A stretch of DNA of 58,966 nucleotides, taken from assembly GCA_016927555.1 (NCBI GenBank), contig JAFGML010000035.1, forward strand, positions 1 through 58,966, in the 5' to 3' direction. Made by a program: the position numbers and the translations under genes. Under the pieces are notes generated by a model. That model did no database searches, was not told the DNA's origin, and saw only the letters and a list, made by a program, of their open reading frames with translations. This stretch comes from Thermoplasmatota archaeon (GTDB taxonomy: Archaea; Thermoplasmatota; E2; DHVEG-1). Of this stretch, positions 1-9,437 are shown one piece after another (positions within the stretch are counted from its first letter, which is position 1; each line of letters begins with the position of its first letter).

Positions 1-2
1 AG

Positions 3-75
3 TGGGCCCGTTGAGATTTGAACTCAAGTCACTAGCACCCCAAGCTAGAAGGATACCAAGCTACCCCACGGGCCC
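3..75 (-). tRNA. tRNA-Pro (anticodon GGG)
   Basis: Reverse complement folds as a cloverleaf: acceptor GGGCCCG/CGGGCCC, anticodon stem CTAGC/GCTAG with loop TTGGGGT, and T-arm GAGTTCAAATCTC. No intron. Confidence 0.93.
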
Positions 76-97
76 AAGGCACACATGACATCCATGT

Positions 98-460
98 ATG
101 CTGCTACTAGCGTATTCGTGCATCCTAGAAAGCCTTAATATACTTTCTCAGATGACCCCTTTATGTATGATAGTAGATATTTTTACTCTCCTTGGCTTTG
201 CCGCTGGTGTGATTACATCCATAGGATTCATTCCTCAACTCATCCGCGGGTACCGAACAAAACAACTCACCGACGTTTCCTATTGGATGCCGTTAGTTCT
301 CACTGTTGGTATGGCCCTCTGGCTCCTCTATGGAGTCTTACGTAGTGACCTGGCTATCATGATTGCCAACGGAGTCGGTGTCACCTGCAACATCTTGCTT
401 GTACTCCTGAAAAAACGATACGCAACAAAGAAAGTACCAGGACTGCACACAATATCTTAA
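98..460 (+). CDS. SemiSWEET/PQ-loop (MtN3-like) small sugar transporter
   Basis: Three-TM protein with 'LLGFAAGVITSIGFIPQLIRGYRTKQLTDVSYWM', typical of SemiSWEET. The start may be an internal Met. Confidence 0.8.
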   Translation: MLLLAYSCILESLNILSQMTPLCMIVDIFTLLGFAAGVITSIGFIPQLIRGYRTKQLTDVSYWMPLVLTVGMALWLLYGVLRSDLAIMIANGVGVTCNILLVLLKKRYATKKVPGLHTIS

Positions 461-527
461 ATACTATCATACTCCATACCTCCTTAAAAACAAGAACCAG
501 CAGGTTCTCCTCCTCAAGTGACCAGGC

Positions 528-1157
528 ATGAAACCCCGGACAACTAAAAACACTATCCTTGATATCCTTGCTATTTTTACCATCAAAGTCATCTCGAATT
601 GCTTCTGGGAGGTCGCAGACAGCTGGTCCTATAAAAACGAGAAAATAGCGCGGATCTATGACCGCTCTATAGGAAAAGAATATCGCAAGGAGTATGAAAC
701 CTGTGGTATCCCCCCTACCGCCTCTATTTTACACATAGGCTGTGGTGCGTACCCACTCACTGAGATGGTACTTGCGGACTGCAGCAGTGGTCCTATAGTT
801 GGGATTGATAAAAATCTTCACACCGTCCACAAGGCACAACACGTGATACAACAACATCACCTGACCAACCATCTTACGATTATCCATGGTGACGGTTTAG
901 ACTACCCCATAGAACAATTCGATGTCATCATCGTCTCTAGCTGCTCACTGCCAAAAGTAAAAATCCTCACCCACCTCTTTGAAAAAGCAAAATCACACAG
1001 CATCATCATTGTCAGAGAAGTTGATATTGCAGCACAGGAGATCCTTCACTGCATCGATGCACACCAGGACATCACGGTCGAAAAACAAGTCCACCACAAC
1101 CCTTTCCCCTTCTTTGAGCCGATTGGTTGGACGACGCTCTGTTTGAAAAAGAGGTAA
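528..1157 (+). CDS. Rossmann-fold SAM-dependent methyltransferase (nicotianamine-synthase-like motif I)
   Basis: Motif I 'ILHIGCGAYPLTEMVLA', then 'VGIDKN' and 'IIHGDGLDYP'. Similar in layout to the ORF at 6613-7287. Confidence 0.7.
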   Translation: MKPRTTKNTILDILAIFTIKVISNCFWEVADSWSYKNEKIARIYDRSIGKEYRKEYETCGIPPTASILHIGCGAYPLTEMVLADCSSGPIVGIDKNLHTVHKAQHVIQQHHLTNHLTIIHGDGLDYPIEQFDVIIVSSCSLPKVKILTHLFEKAKSHSIIIVREVDIAAQEILHCIDAHQDITVEKQVHHNPFPFFEPIGWTTLCLKKR

Positions 1158-1201
1158 GGAATCTATTTGAGTCACACACCCTCTACTCTCATGTGAGACA
1201 C

Positions 1202-2251
1202 ATGGAACAGGCAGCAGAAAAAAAAGACCATTTACTGAAACGCCCCATCAGGTTTCTCTTCAAATGGCGGTCGTTTTACCCCTACGAACTCGTCTGCTAT
1301 GTTCTCATGTACGCAGGTGCCACACTCTTTGCCTATGCTACCCTTCCTCCCGCTGGAATCCCACCGTACACCCCCAGTCTCCTACGCATCCTTCTCCTCA
1401 GCATTCTCACCTTATACTCCGGGTTCTTTGCTGCACTTATCTGGAATGACATCACAGATAAAGACATCGATCAGGTGGTGCATCCCACGCGACCCATCCC
1501 TGATGGACGCATCAGTCAATCCCGCTTCTTTGCTATAGCGCTTCTTTTCTCAGCGATGACGTTTCTCTTTGCTGTGCTCACCAGCCCTTGGTGTCTCATC
1601 CTCGTGGGCATGACTGCGTTGTTTGTCACCTTCCACAATAAATACCTCAAGAAAAAAATACACCTCCCAGCGTACTCAGAGATTTTCACCCCGGTCCAAT
1701 GGCTCACCGTACCACTGTTTGGGTTCTTTGCTATGTGGACTGCACTGCCTGCCACAGGGGATAGTACGATTACTGTACCGGTGCTTGGGTACCTCTCTCT
1801 CCACAGCACACAGCTCGTCCCCTTACTGCTCCTCGTGCTATTTACCTACTTTGCTGACGATGCCCACGACCTTGCTGAAGGTATCCATGACGTTGAAGGA
1901 GACCGTTTACAACGTGTGAACACCTACGCAACTTCCTTTGGCACCGCAGTTGCAGCTAAGGTCTCCTGCGCCATGATCATTATCTCAGGTATCTTTGGCA
2001 TTCTCCTCTGGTATACGACCCTCTTGTCTCTCCTCTTCCTTGTTCCCTTTCTCATCCTTTGGGTGTACACCTTGCGCTCTTTCTTCAAACTCGTCTCCGT
2101 AAAAGATGACCTCCAGGGGAAACAGCTCGCGAAACTCATGGGAAAAAAAGGCTATGACTACCTGCTCCTCAGCTACGTGATCCTCTTCTGCGACGTGTCA
2201 TTCCAACTCGTCAATGCCTACTCTCTTCACTGGGTCATCGGACTACTTTGA
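1202..2251 (+). CDS. UbiA-family prenyltransferase (paralog 1)
   Basis: Multi-TM protein with first Asp motif 'NDITDKDIDQVVHPTRPIPDGRI' and second motif 'IHDVEGDR'. The ORF track starts at 1127; the internal Met at 1202 avoids overlap with the upstream gene. Confidence 0.85.
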   Translation: MEQAAEKKDHLLKRPIRFLFKWRSFYPYELVCYVLMYAGATLFAYATLPPAGIPPYTPSLLRILLLSILTLYSGFFAALIWNDITDKDIDQVVHPTRPIPDGRISQSRFFAIALLFSAMTFLFAVLTSPWCLILVGMTALFVTFHNKYLKKKIHLPAYSEIFTPVQWLTVPLFGFFAMWTALPATGDSTITVPVLGYLSLHSTQLVPLLLLVLFTYFADDAHDLAEGIHDVEGDRLQRVNTYATSFGTAVAAKVSCAMIIISGIFGILLWYTTLLSLLFLVPFLILWVYTLRSFFKLVSVKDDLQGKQLAKLMGKKGYDYLLLSYVILFCDVSFQLVNAYSLHWVIGLL

Positions 2252-3173
2252 CGAGGAGTGCCATCTGAGCCCACATCCGGTTTTCCGCCTCATCAATAAT
2301 CACTGACTGTGGTCCGTATGCAACGTCTTTGGTGACTTCTTGCCCATAGTAGATCGGCATGCAGTGCAGAAAGATGGCATCTGGCTTGGCGTTCTTCATC
2401 ACATCCTTGGTAATCGTGTAGTTCTGGAGGTCTCGGAGTCGTTGCTGCCGTTCCTTCTCATACCACAACGACACCCAGGTGTCTGTAGCAACGACATCGG
2501 CGTTAGCTACTGCATTCAACTCCTCAGTAATCACAACAGCATGGTTCTGAGCTGAGGCAATCTCCTTTGCCGTCCGGTGGTAGTGTGCAGTTGGCCAGTA
2601 CTGCTTTGGGGCAATCACAGTTGTATTCATCCCTACCAGGCTGCATCCCAGCATGTATGAATGCGTCAGATTATCGTTCCCATCACCGATGAACACGAAA
2701 TTCAAATCCTGCAGTCGCCCCTTCTTCTCTTTTATAGTCATGAGGTCGGCAAGAATCTGGCAGGGGTGTTCATTACGGTCTAATCCATTGATGACAGGGA
2801 CTGTCGCATGCGCTGCTAGTTCCTGCAATGATTTTTCATTGATGGCTCGGTACATAATCACATCGACATACCGTGAGAGCACCAAGGCGACATCCTGTGG
2901 AGACTCTCGAGTCCCAATCCCCATTTCCGCGCCTGAAATAAAAATCGCATGACCACCAAGCCGTGTCATCCCGACTTCAAAAGAAACCCTGGTGCGCGTT
3001 GATTGTCGCTCGAAGATCATCGCGAGGGTCTTCCCCTGTAAATGCTGGATTTGTTTACCTGCCTTTGCGTCTTGTTTTAAGGTAATCGCAAGATCAATGA
3101 TGTCCTCGATTTCCTCCCCCACATCGAGGATGGACAGCACATTCTTTTTCATACGACGGACGCTAGGAAACAA
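2235..3173 (-). CDS. argF: Ornithine carbamoyltransferase
   Basis: Carbamoyl-phosphate motif 'STRTRVSFE', plus 'NGLDRNEHPCQILADLMTI', 'FIGDGNDNLTHSYM' and 'FLHCMPIYYGQEV'. Confidence 0.95.
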   Translation of the reverse strand: MFPSVRRMKKNVLSILDVGEEIEDIIDLAITLKQDAKAGKQIQHLQGKTLAMIFERQSTRTRVSFEVGMTRLGGHAIFISGAEMGIGTRESPQDVALVLSRYVDVIMYRAINEKSLQELAAHATVPVINGLDRNEHPCQILADLMTIKEKKGRLQDLNFVFIGDGNDNLTHSYMLGCSLVGMNTTVIAPKQYWPTAHYHRTAKEIASAQNHAVVITEELNAVANADVVATDTWVSLWYEKERQQRLRDLQNYTITKDVMKNAKPDAIFLHCMPIYYGQEVTKDVAYGPQSVIIDEAENRMWAQMALLVKVVR

Positions 3174-3198
3174 GCCCGAGTATATTAAAATTGTCTTC

Positions 3199-4527
3199 TC
3201 ATCTGTTCCTGTGAGAGAAAGACGGTGGCGTCAGCCGTGTGTGCTTCCATTGAAGTTTCGGAACTGGTGCGAACTGTACAAGCACATCGATGTTCTTTTT
3301 GAAAAAATGAGACTCCACGTGTGCAGAGAGTCCAACACCCTTTGGTGGTCGTATGAACTCTATGGTCATCATGTTGTGCCCCAAGCAGGACAGCTCCCGC
3401 TGCGGCTCTATTTTACACACCCCGGTCAGTGGAGTTGTGTGGTGCCCATCGCTGTAGGACCCTGTCATGAGACCTGGCGCTTCACAGATCGCTAGACCAG
3501 ACCAAAATGAATTCTTACGAGCGATTCGTATGTACTCTCTGCTTGTACACGTCATCGTACAGGTGAGAGCGAGGGTTTCTTTCCCTTTGTTTGCCCGTAA
3601 TTGAATTGCAGTTGGATACACGAAATCATGCTCCTTCGCAGACACGGTGTTCGTGTATTGAAAGGAGATGTCAGAGAACTCTGTGTAGGTCTCTCCGTCT
3701 TTTGAAAAGATGAGGATGCCTGCCGCTGGTCCTTTCATAATCCAAAACAGTGCATTACCATAAAATACAGACCACCCGTTGTCAAAGACACCCCAAATCC
3801 AATCATACCCAAGCGGGTTGTTCTCAGTGCTAAAACCAAGTGATTTCGGTAGTCGTATAGTCCGGTTCTGCAGCCACCAGAACACGAGTTTCTTGTACAC
3901 CCAGAGAGTGCTCAACAATCCCGATGCCGTCGAGAGCGGATGTTCGTAATCAAAACTCCCCCAGACATGCTCCAGATACCCTGTTCCTTCAATGGTGTAC
4001 TGTTTCTGTTGTATCCTCAGGGTTCCTGAAATCCTGGTTTTAGGGATGAACCAGTACCGATAGAACCCGACGCCCATCGGCAGCCACCCTTTGGTTGCTT
4101 CTTGGGCAACCCAGTGAGGCTGCGACTCTGCCTGTGAGGTGAACTCAAGGGTGATCTCATGATCAGGATCATGAAACTTCATCTGATACAGCGGGTATGA
4201 TCCTCTCATGAACGACTGCTCGTACTGGACATCGAAGACCTCTGGGTTCTGTTGTAATCGTGTCTGTGGGATGCGTCTGTAATACTCGTAGTACTTATTG
4301 GCGTCCTCGTCAAACACAGTCATGTTGAACACAGACATCTGCTGGCGGTGTTGCGGATCGCCAAACCCCTCAGACATCGCGACCTTCACACTCCACCTCT
4401 TCTTGTCCTCGTGTGACTGAAAAAACGCCTCAATAGACCACCACTCCAGCACACTGTGTGGATGCCCTTTCTCATCTTCACGTGGATGGGACCTGTGCAG
4501 CAGTTTTTTTTGCTTCATTGACAGCAC
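3199..4527 (-). CDS. CrtC/AttH-like (carotenoid 1,2-hydratase / lipocalin-like) domain protein
   Basis: N-terminal 'LEWWSIEAFF' (EWWY-like) and central 'GTGYLEHVWGSFDYEH'. Resembles the protein at 11597-12886. Confidence 0.6.
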   Translation of the reverse strand: MLSMKQKKLLHRSHPREDEKGHPHSVLEWWSIEAFFQSHEDKKRWSVKVAMSEGFGDPQHRQQMSVFNMTVFDEDANKYYEYYRRIPQTRLQQNPEVFDVQYEQSFMRGSYPLYQMKFHDPDHEITLEFTSQAESQPHWVAQEATKGWLPMGVGFYRYWFIPKTRISGTLRIQQKQYTIEGTGYLEHVWGSFDYEHPLSTASGLLSTLWVYKKLVFWWLQNRTIRLPKSLGFSTENNPLGYDWIWGVFDNGWSVFYGNALFWIMKGPAAGILIFSKDGETYTEFSDISFQYTNTVSAKEHDFVYPTAIQLRANKGKETLALTCTMTCTSREYIRIARKNSFWSGLAICEAPGLMTGSYSDGHHTTPLTGVCKIEPQRELSCLGHNMMTIEFIRPPKGVGLSAHVESHFFKKNIDVLVQFAPVPKLQWKHTRLTPPSFSHRNR

Positions 4528-4629
4528 AGTGATTCGCTTCCTCTCTTAAATAGTTTTTAGAAGAAGGAGGGAAGATCGTATGTTAAAGATTTAAATGCAG
4601 CCATTGTCATTCCACGTTGAACGGACAGG

Positions 4630-5610
4630 TTGCTGCGCGTGACGCTTGGAAAAACCAGACTCTTTGCTCATCTTGAGACGATGAGGCCATACACCTTACT
4701 GTGGTGTGGCCTCGTCAGTCTTGTTGGGGCGAGTCTCGCTTACGGGGATATTCCTCCGCTCCGGGTCTCGCTCCTTGCCTTCTTCATTCCCATCCTTGGA
4801 TGGATTGCAGGGTTGTACCTCGCAGATTACTGCGACAGCACTCTTGACGCGATACAGAAACCCCATCGCCCTATCCCCTCAGGTCGCATCACCCGAAAGG
4901 AAGCACTCAGTGTGGGTGCAGCCTATGCAATCGCTGGCTTAGGCCTAGCATTTCTGCTCCCATTGTGGTCTCTTCTCTTTGTGTTCATCGCCGGTTTCCT
5001 CGTGTTCTGTTACGCGAAATTCACAAAAACACGAGGGATCCTAGGGAACCTCACGAGAGGCGCCTTAACAGTTATCACCTACTTCTTCGGCGTCATCTCC
5101 ACCGGAGTATATTCCGCAGTCACCCTCCCCATCGTCCTGCTCTCCCTCGTGTTTTTCTTCCATGACACCAACAGCAACATCATCGGTGCCATCCGAGATG
5201 TTCATGGAGATCGTACCGGTGGATATCATACAACACCCGTGATGTATGGTATTCGCATAGCGCTGTATCTCTCCCTGTGTCTCAGCGTGCTGTACCTTGC
5301 TCTCACAGGCGGTATCGTGTTTGTCTTTCCCCTCATCAATAACATCTCTTGGTTCCTCTTCATCTTCTGTATAGGCATTGGTATTCTGACTACTATGTAC
5401 GTAGCGCTGTTCACCTCCCTGCCTGTTCCAACTCAGAAGCAGTCCTTACGTGCCCATGAGTTATTCGTCGCAGAACGCATCGTCTTTTCCTCTGCGTTTC
5501 TGCTTGGAATCGCATCCCAACCTCTGCCGTCTCTGTCCTTATTTCTCCTCTCACTCCTCTTGACTCTACTGTCCCAGCATCTGCTGAGAGAACGATATGA
5601 ATTAACCTAG
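4630..5610 (+). CDS. UbiA-family prenyltransferase (paralog 2)
   Basis: Multi-TM protein with 'ADYCDSTLDAIQKPHRPIPSGRI' and 'IRDVHGDRTGGYHTTPVMYG'. TTG start in the track; alternative ATG at 4681. Confidence 0.85.
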   Translation: MLRVTLGKTRLFAHLETMRPYTLLWCGLVSLVGASLAYGDIPPLRVSLLAFFIPILGWIAGLYLADYCDSTLDAIQKPHRPIPSGRITRKEALSVGAAYAIAGLGLAFLLPLWSLLFVFIAGFLVFCYAKFTKTRGILGNLTRGALTVITYFFGVISTGVYSAVTLPIVLLSLVFFFHDTNSNIIGAIRDVHGDRTGGYHTTPVMYGIRIALYLSLCLSVLYLALTGGIVFVFPLINNISWFLFIFCIGIGILTTMYVALFTSLPVPTQKQSLRAHELFVAERIVFSSAFLLGIASQPLPSLSLFLLSLLLTLLSQHLLRERYELT

Positions 5611-5619
5611 GGATCCCCT

Positions 5620-6558
5620 ATGAATGTGTTGGTCACAGGAGCCTCAGGCTTCATCGGATCTGCATTGGTCAAACGACTTACCACTGAGGGGTTTTGCGTT
5701 CGTGCGCTCATCCACAACACACCTCCTGCAGAACTGGACTGTCAAGTACGCTACATTGTCGCCGATGTCACAGACCCCCAATCGTTAACCACAGCAGTAC
5801 AGGACGTTGACGTGGTGTTCCACTGCGCTGCCCTCGTCAAGGACTACGGCTCAACACGGGAGATACTCAACGTGAACTACCAGGGGACTCGTCATCTGGT
5901 TGAGTACTGTGGCACGCGCCTTCAGCGATTCATTTACCTAGGTCACCTGCATACCACACAGACGAGACGTGTGGGAGCGTACAGTCGTTCAAAAGCACTC
6001 GCAGAAGACTACCTCCTGCAACAACATCAGCGCAATCATTTTCCAGTCGTCATCATCAGACCCGGGAACGTCTACGGGCCTGGACAGGCTACCTGGGTGC
6101 TCCGGCCACTCCGTGCGATTCAACACGACCGGCTTCTGCTCATCGACCATGGGAAAGGAATCTTCCTTCACACCTACATCGACAATCTCATTGATGCACT
6201 GGTCACCTCGATGCATGCACCCTCCATCATTGGAGAAACCATTGATATCACCGATGGAGATGCAACAGTCACCTGGAAGCAGTACCTCAACTCTCTTGCC
6301 AAGGTTACAGGGAAACCGCCCCTCACCAAATCCCTCTCAAAAACCACCGCGCTCCTTCTCGGTTACGGACTACAGCTGAGTGCACGCCTCACGCACAAGG
6401 AACCTCTGCTCACACCTATGGCTGTCCATCTTTTTACTAGACAGTGCTCCGTATCACTGGAAAAAGCAGCAGCCTTGCTTGGGTACCACCCCTCCGTTGA
6501 GTACGAGGAGGCTATGGAACGGATCCGGATCTGGTTGAAAACCCACCACTACATTTGA
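5620..6558 (+). CDS. NAD(P)-dependent epimerase/dehydratase or 3beta-HSD-like SDR
   Basis: 'MNVLVTGASGFIGSALVKRL' Rossmann motif, 'DVVFHCAALV', 'YSRSKALAEDY' (YxxxK) and 'IIRPGNVYGPGQ'. Confidence 0.88.
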   Translation: MNVLVTGASGFIGSALVKRLTTEGFCVRALIHNTPPAELDCQVRYIVADVTDPQSLTTAVQDVDVVFHCAALVKDYGSTREILNVNYQGTRHLVEYCGTRLQRFIYLGHLHTTQTRRVGAYSRSKALAEDYLLQQHQRNHFPVVIIRPGNVYGPGQATWVLRPLRAIQHDRLLLIDHGKGIFLHTYIDNLIDALVTSMHAPSIIGETIDITDGDATVTWKQYLNSLAKVTGKPPLTKSLSKTTALLLGYGLQLSARLTHKEPLLTPMAVHLFTRQCSVSLEKAAALLGYHPSVEYEEAMERIRIWLKTHHYI

Positions 6559-6612
6559 GAATAACCCAATGTTTAAAGGAGCGGAACTGCATTTCATCCC
6601 TGAGCACGTCCT

Positions 6613-7287
6613 ATGGCTGCCTCTCTGCTTGAACGTCTCTTGTCCCTGCTACAAACCATGGTGTTTCAGCTCATTGGTAACAAAATACCGACTAACGCGT
6701 TGAAACACATCATGGACCTTGGGTTTGTCCTGTTTGAAAAAGTCAGCTGCAAATTTGAGGTTCTCTCAACTCTTTACCTCAAAATGTACTCAGACATCGT
6801 TCGAAAAGAAATCGCACTCGCCAACATTACCGATGGAGAACACGTACTCGTCATCGGCAGCGGAGCGCTACCAGCAACACCGGTACTCATCGCGCAGTAC
6901 TCCTCTGCACAGCGCGTCATCTCTATTGACAACGACCGATATGCTGTGAGAGAGGCAAGCCGCTACGTCCAAACCCATCATTTGGAACAGAAACTCTCAA
7001 TTGTCTACGCTGATGGTGTCAATTACCCTGTTGAGCCGTTCACTGTCATCTTTGTCCTCTACGGAGTCAAACACCCTCAGGAAATACTTACTTACCTCGC
7101 TGGTGCTGTGAGAGACGACACACGGATTATCTTTCGCGCAATCACAGATATCACTGGTCAACTCACAGATAGGAGCATCCGGCTCTCACCACTGTTCACG
7201 ATACAAAAGAAAGTACACACTGAAACACTAGGGTCCTTTGACTCGTTTCTGTTAGTGAAAAAGACATCACTCCATCCTGAGAGTTAA
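6613..7287 (+). CDS. Rossmann-fold SAM-dependent methyltransferase (paralog of 528-1157)
   Basis: 'HVLVIGSGALPATPVLIAQ', 'VISIDNDRYAV' and 'IVYADGVNYPVEPF'. Same layout as the first methyltransferase ('TIIHGDGLDYPIEQF'). Confidence 0.7.
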   Translation: MAASLLERLLSLLQTMVFQLIGNKIPTNALKHIMDLGFVLFEKVSCKFEVLSTLYLKMYSDIVRKEIALANITDGEHVLVIGSGALPATPVLIAQYSSAQRVISIDNDRYAVREASRYVQTHHLEQKLSIVYADGVNYPVEPFTVIFVLYGVKHPQEILTYLAGAVRDDTRIIFRAITDITGQLTDRSIRLSPLFTIQKKVHTETLGSFDSFLLVKKTSLHPES

Positions 7288-8603
7288 AACTTGAAATCTC
7301 GTTTATAGTACCGCCGGAAGGTGTAATTCGTGCCTGCAGGAAGCACCGCTGCCGTGGTTCTGACGATGGCAAACGTCCGTAGGGCACGCATCACCACATT
7401 GGGTATCGAATAAAACTCTCTTGCGACCTTGCGTGATCCTTCAAAGAGTTCTTTCTCTGTCATCTGCTTTGGTTTGAACACGACATCAACCTGGTTGTAC
7501 CGCATCCAGTCCTTCGTAATGATCCGTCCTTCACGCTCCAGCCGATCGTACAACGGTGTCCCAGGATACGGGGTTAAGATATTGATTTCCACGGCATCCA
7601 GCTCCCAGTCATACATCTTCTCAAGCGTCGCGTCAAAAATATCCGGTGTATCTTGGTCAAACCCAAAGATGATACCCCCCTGCACCGCCATCCCATGCTT
7701 GTGTAATCGCTTTATTGTCCGGCGGAAATCCTCGACCTTGTTCACTGTTTTTTTAATCCCATTCAGAGACGCTTGACTGACTGATTCAAACCCAACGAAC
7801 CACTCCACACACCCTGATCGTTTCGCCAAATCCAGGAAATCATCGTCGATTTTCCCAAGCACGTTGGCATTCCCGTTTGAGACCCAGCCTTTCTCGACTT
7901 TCTGCTTGATGAGTTCCTTGAAGAGCTCCCGGGAGTACGGTGGATTCACCGTGAGACTTGGGTCGTGGATGATGTAGATGCGGTTTGGCATCTGCTTGAT
8001 TTCCTCCACGACGTTTTTGATAGGACGGTGTTTGACGCCATGTTTGCAGAAACTCGCAATCGCACAGAACTCACATTGATTTGGACAGCCTCTGGTTGAC
8101 TGCACCGCGCCAAGCAGTGGGTTCTGACGGATTAAATCACGACGGAGCGGTGGAATTGCTGCCATATCAAAATCTGGACTTGGGCCATAGAATGGTTTTA
8201 GCACACCGTTCTGGCAATCAGCAATCAGCTCAGGCCAGGTCGCCTCTGCCTCCCCAAGGATAATGCTATCCGCATGCTGTTTTGCTTCCTCAGGCATCGC
8301 GGTCGGATGGTACCCACCAAGGACTACTTTCTTTCCTCGTCTGCGGAACTCATCAGCCAGTGCATACACATGAGGCGCAGTCATCGTGTAGCTCGTAATC
8401 CCTACCAGGTCCACGGGTTCATCAAACTTGATGTCCTCATAGTTCTCGTTGATAATCTTCACAGAATGACCCTGCGGGGTGAGTGCAGCCAGATGCGGCA
8501 ACGTGATAATAGGGTACCCAAAGAGAATCAAACTCCATGAGCCTTTGTCAGAGTACGTGGTAGCGCCATGCTCTATCTTTGGAAACACAAGTAGAATGTT
8601 CAT
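7284..8603 (-). CDS. B12-binding-domain radical SAM protein (HpnP/GDGT-ring-synthase-like class)
   Basis: N-terminal cobalamin-binding-like region ('GGYHPTAMPEEA', 'ILGEAEATWPELI'), radical SAM 'STRGCPNQCEFCAIASF', 'TPYPGTPLYDRLEREGRI', and a DUF4070-like C-terminus. Confidence 0.8.
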   Translation of the reverse strand: MNILLVFPKIEHGATTYSDKGSWSLILFGYPIITLPHLAALTPQGHSVKIINENYEDIKFDEPVDLVGITSYTMTAPHVYALADEFRRRGKKVVLGGYHPTAMPEEAKQHADSIILGEAEATWPELIADCQNGVLKPFYGPSPDFDMAAIPPLRRDLIRQNPLLGAVQSTRGCPNQCEFCAIASFCKHGVKHRPIKNVVEEIKQMPNRIYIIHDPSLTVNPPYSRELFKELIKQKVEKGWVSNGNANVLGKIDDDFLDLAKRSGCVEWFVGFESVSQASLNGIKKTVNKVEDFRRTIKRLHKHGMAVQGGIIFGFDQDTPDIFDATLEKMYDWELDAVEINILTPYPGTPLYDRLEREGRIITKDWMRYNQVDVVFKPKQMTEKELFEGSRKVAREFYSIPNVVMRALRTFAIVRTTAAVLPAGTNYTFRRYYKRDFKF

Positions 8604-8666
8604 GTTGCGGGCACCCAATAGCAACACCGTCTATTAAGAGTTATCATCAACGATATCATACCACAG

Positions 8667-9437
8667 TTAGGGAAGGTCATGTTCAGTGGGGCCGATGTAC
8701 TCAGCGTCAATAGAAAACATCTCCCGCATGGGTTTTTCCTTTGTCTGCTCTTCATACACGTGTGCAGTAAGCCCAGCGACCCGGCCTAAGAGGAAGAATG
8801 CTTTTCCCAGCCGCCAGTCAAACCCCATGTCAGAGATGATGGCTGCGATGGCACCATCGACATTAATCGGAAGTTTTTTCCCTTGTGTTTTTTCTAATTC
8901 ACGTTCAACAGCCTTGGACAACGCGATGTGATTCTTTGCGATACCTAGCTTTGTTGCCAGTTCGAACAACCGTTGTGTTCGAGGATCCGCCGTGTGGATC
9001 CGATGCCCAAACCCTGGGATGCGTTTTCTCTGCTCGGTGGCTTCTTTCACAAGAAGTTCTGCCGTCTTTTCAACAGACCGCCCCTCGTTGGTCATATGCA
9101 GCACACCGTCTTGCAGTAACTGTGCTCCTTTTTCAATCGCGCCACCATGGGCATCACCGATGGAGAGAATCCCGGCTGCAACCGCCGTAGGTAACGGTAC
9201 GCCTCCCGATGCAACGGTTCTGGATGCAAGAGACGAAGGTGGTGTCACCCCATGGTCAATACAGGCGGTCAGGATAGCGTCGATCATTGTTCCCTGTTCC
9301 TTTGAAGGGAGTTCCTCCTTCAGCAACAGGTACACCACGTGGGAGAACGGGACATTGCCGATGAGATCCTCCTGTCGATACCCTTTCGTCACAATATGAT
9401 TCGGCTCAATTTTCGTAATCGAGGTTTTCCACTTCAT
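8667..9437 (-). CDS. Citryl-CoA lyase-like protein (short citrate-synthase superfamily)
   Basis: 256 aa. 'CIDHGVTPPSSLASRTVASGG', 'GILSIGDAHGGAIEKGAQLL', 'IPGFGHRIHTADPRTQRL' and 'INVDGAIAAIISDMGF' carry the expected His/His/Asp of citrate synthase-fold enzymes. Confidence 0.8.
   Translation of the reverse strand: MKWKTSITKIEPNHIVTKGYRQEDLIGNVPFSHVVYLLLKEELPSKEQGTMIDAILTACIDHGVTPPSSLASRTVASGGVPLPTAVAAGILSIGDAHGGAIEKGAQLLQDGVLHMTNEGRSVEKTAELLVKEATEQRKRIPGFGHRIHTADPRTQRLFELATKLGIAKNHIALSKAVERELEKTQGKKLPINVDGAIAAIISDMGFDWRLGKAFFLLGRVAGLTAHVYEEQTKEKPMREMFSIDAEYIGPTEHDLP

Noticed and set aside
3-75. Possible tRNA intron or integrated element at the tRNA genes
   Set aside because: Both tRNAs fold as intact, intronless cloverleafs. 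I saw no integrase gene or att-like duplication nearby.
8667-9437. Gene called as ordinary citrate synthase
   Set aside because: Too short (256 aa) and translationally coupled to citF. Features fit citryl-CoA lyase-like proteins better, although only biochemistry can settle it.
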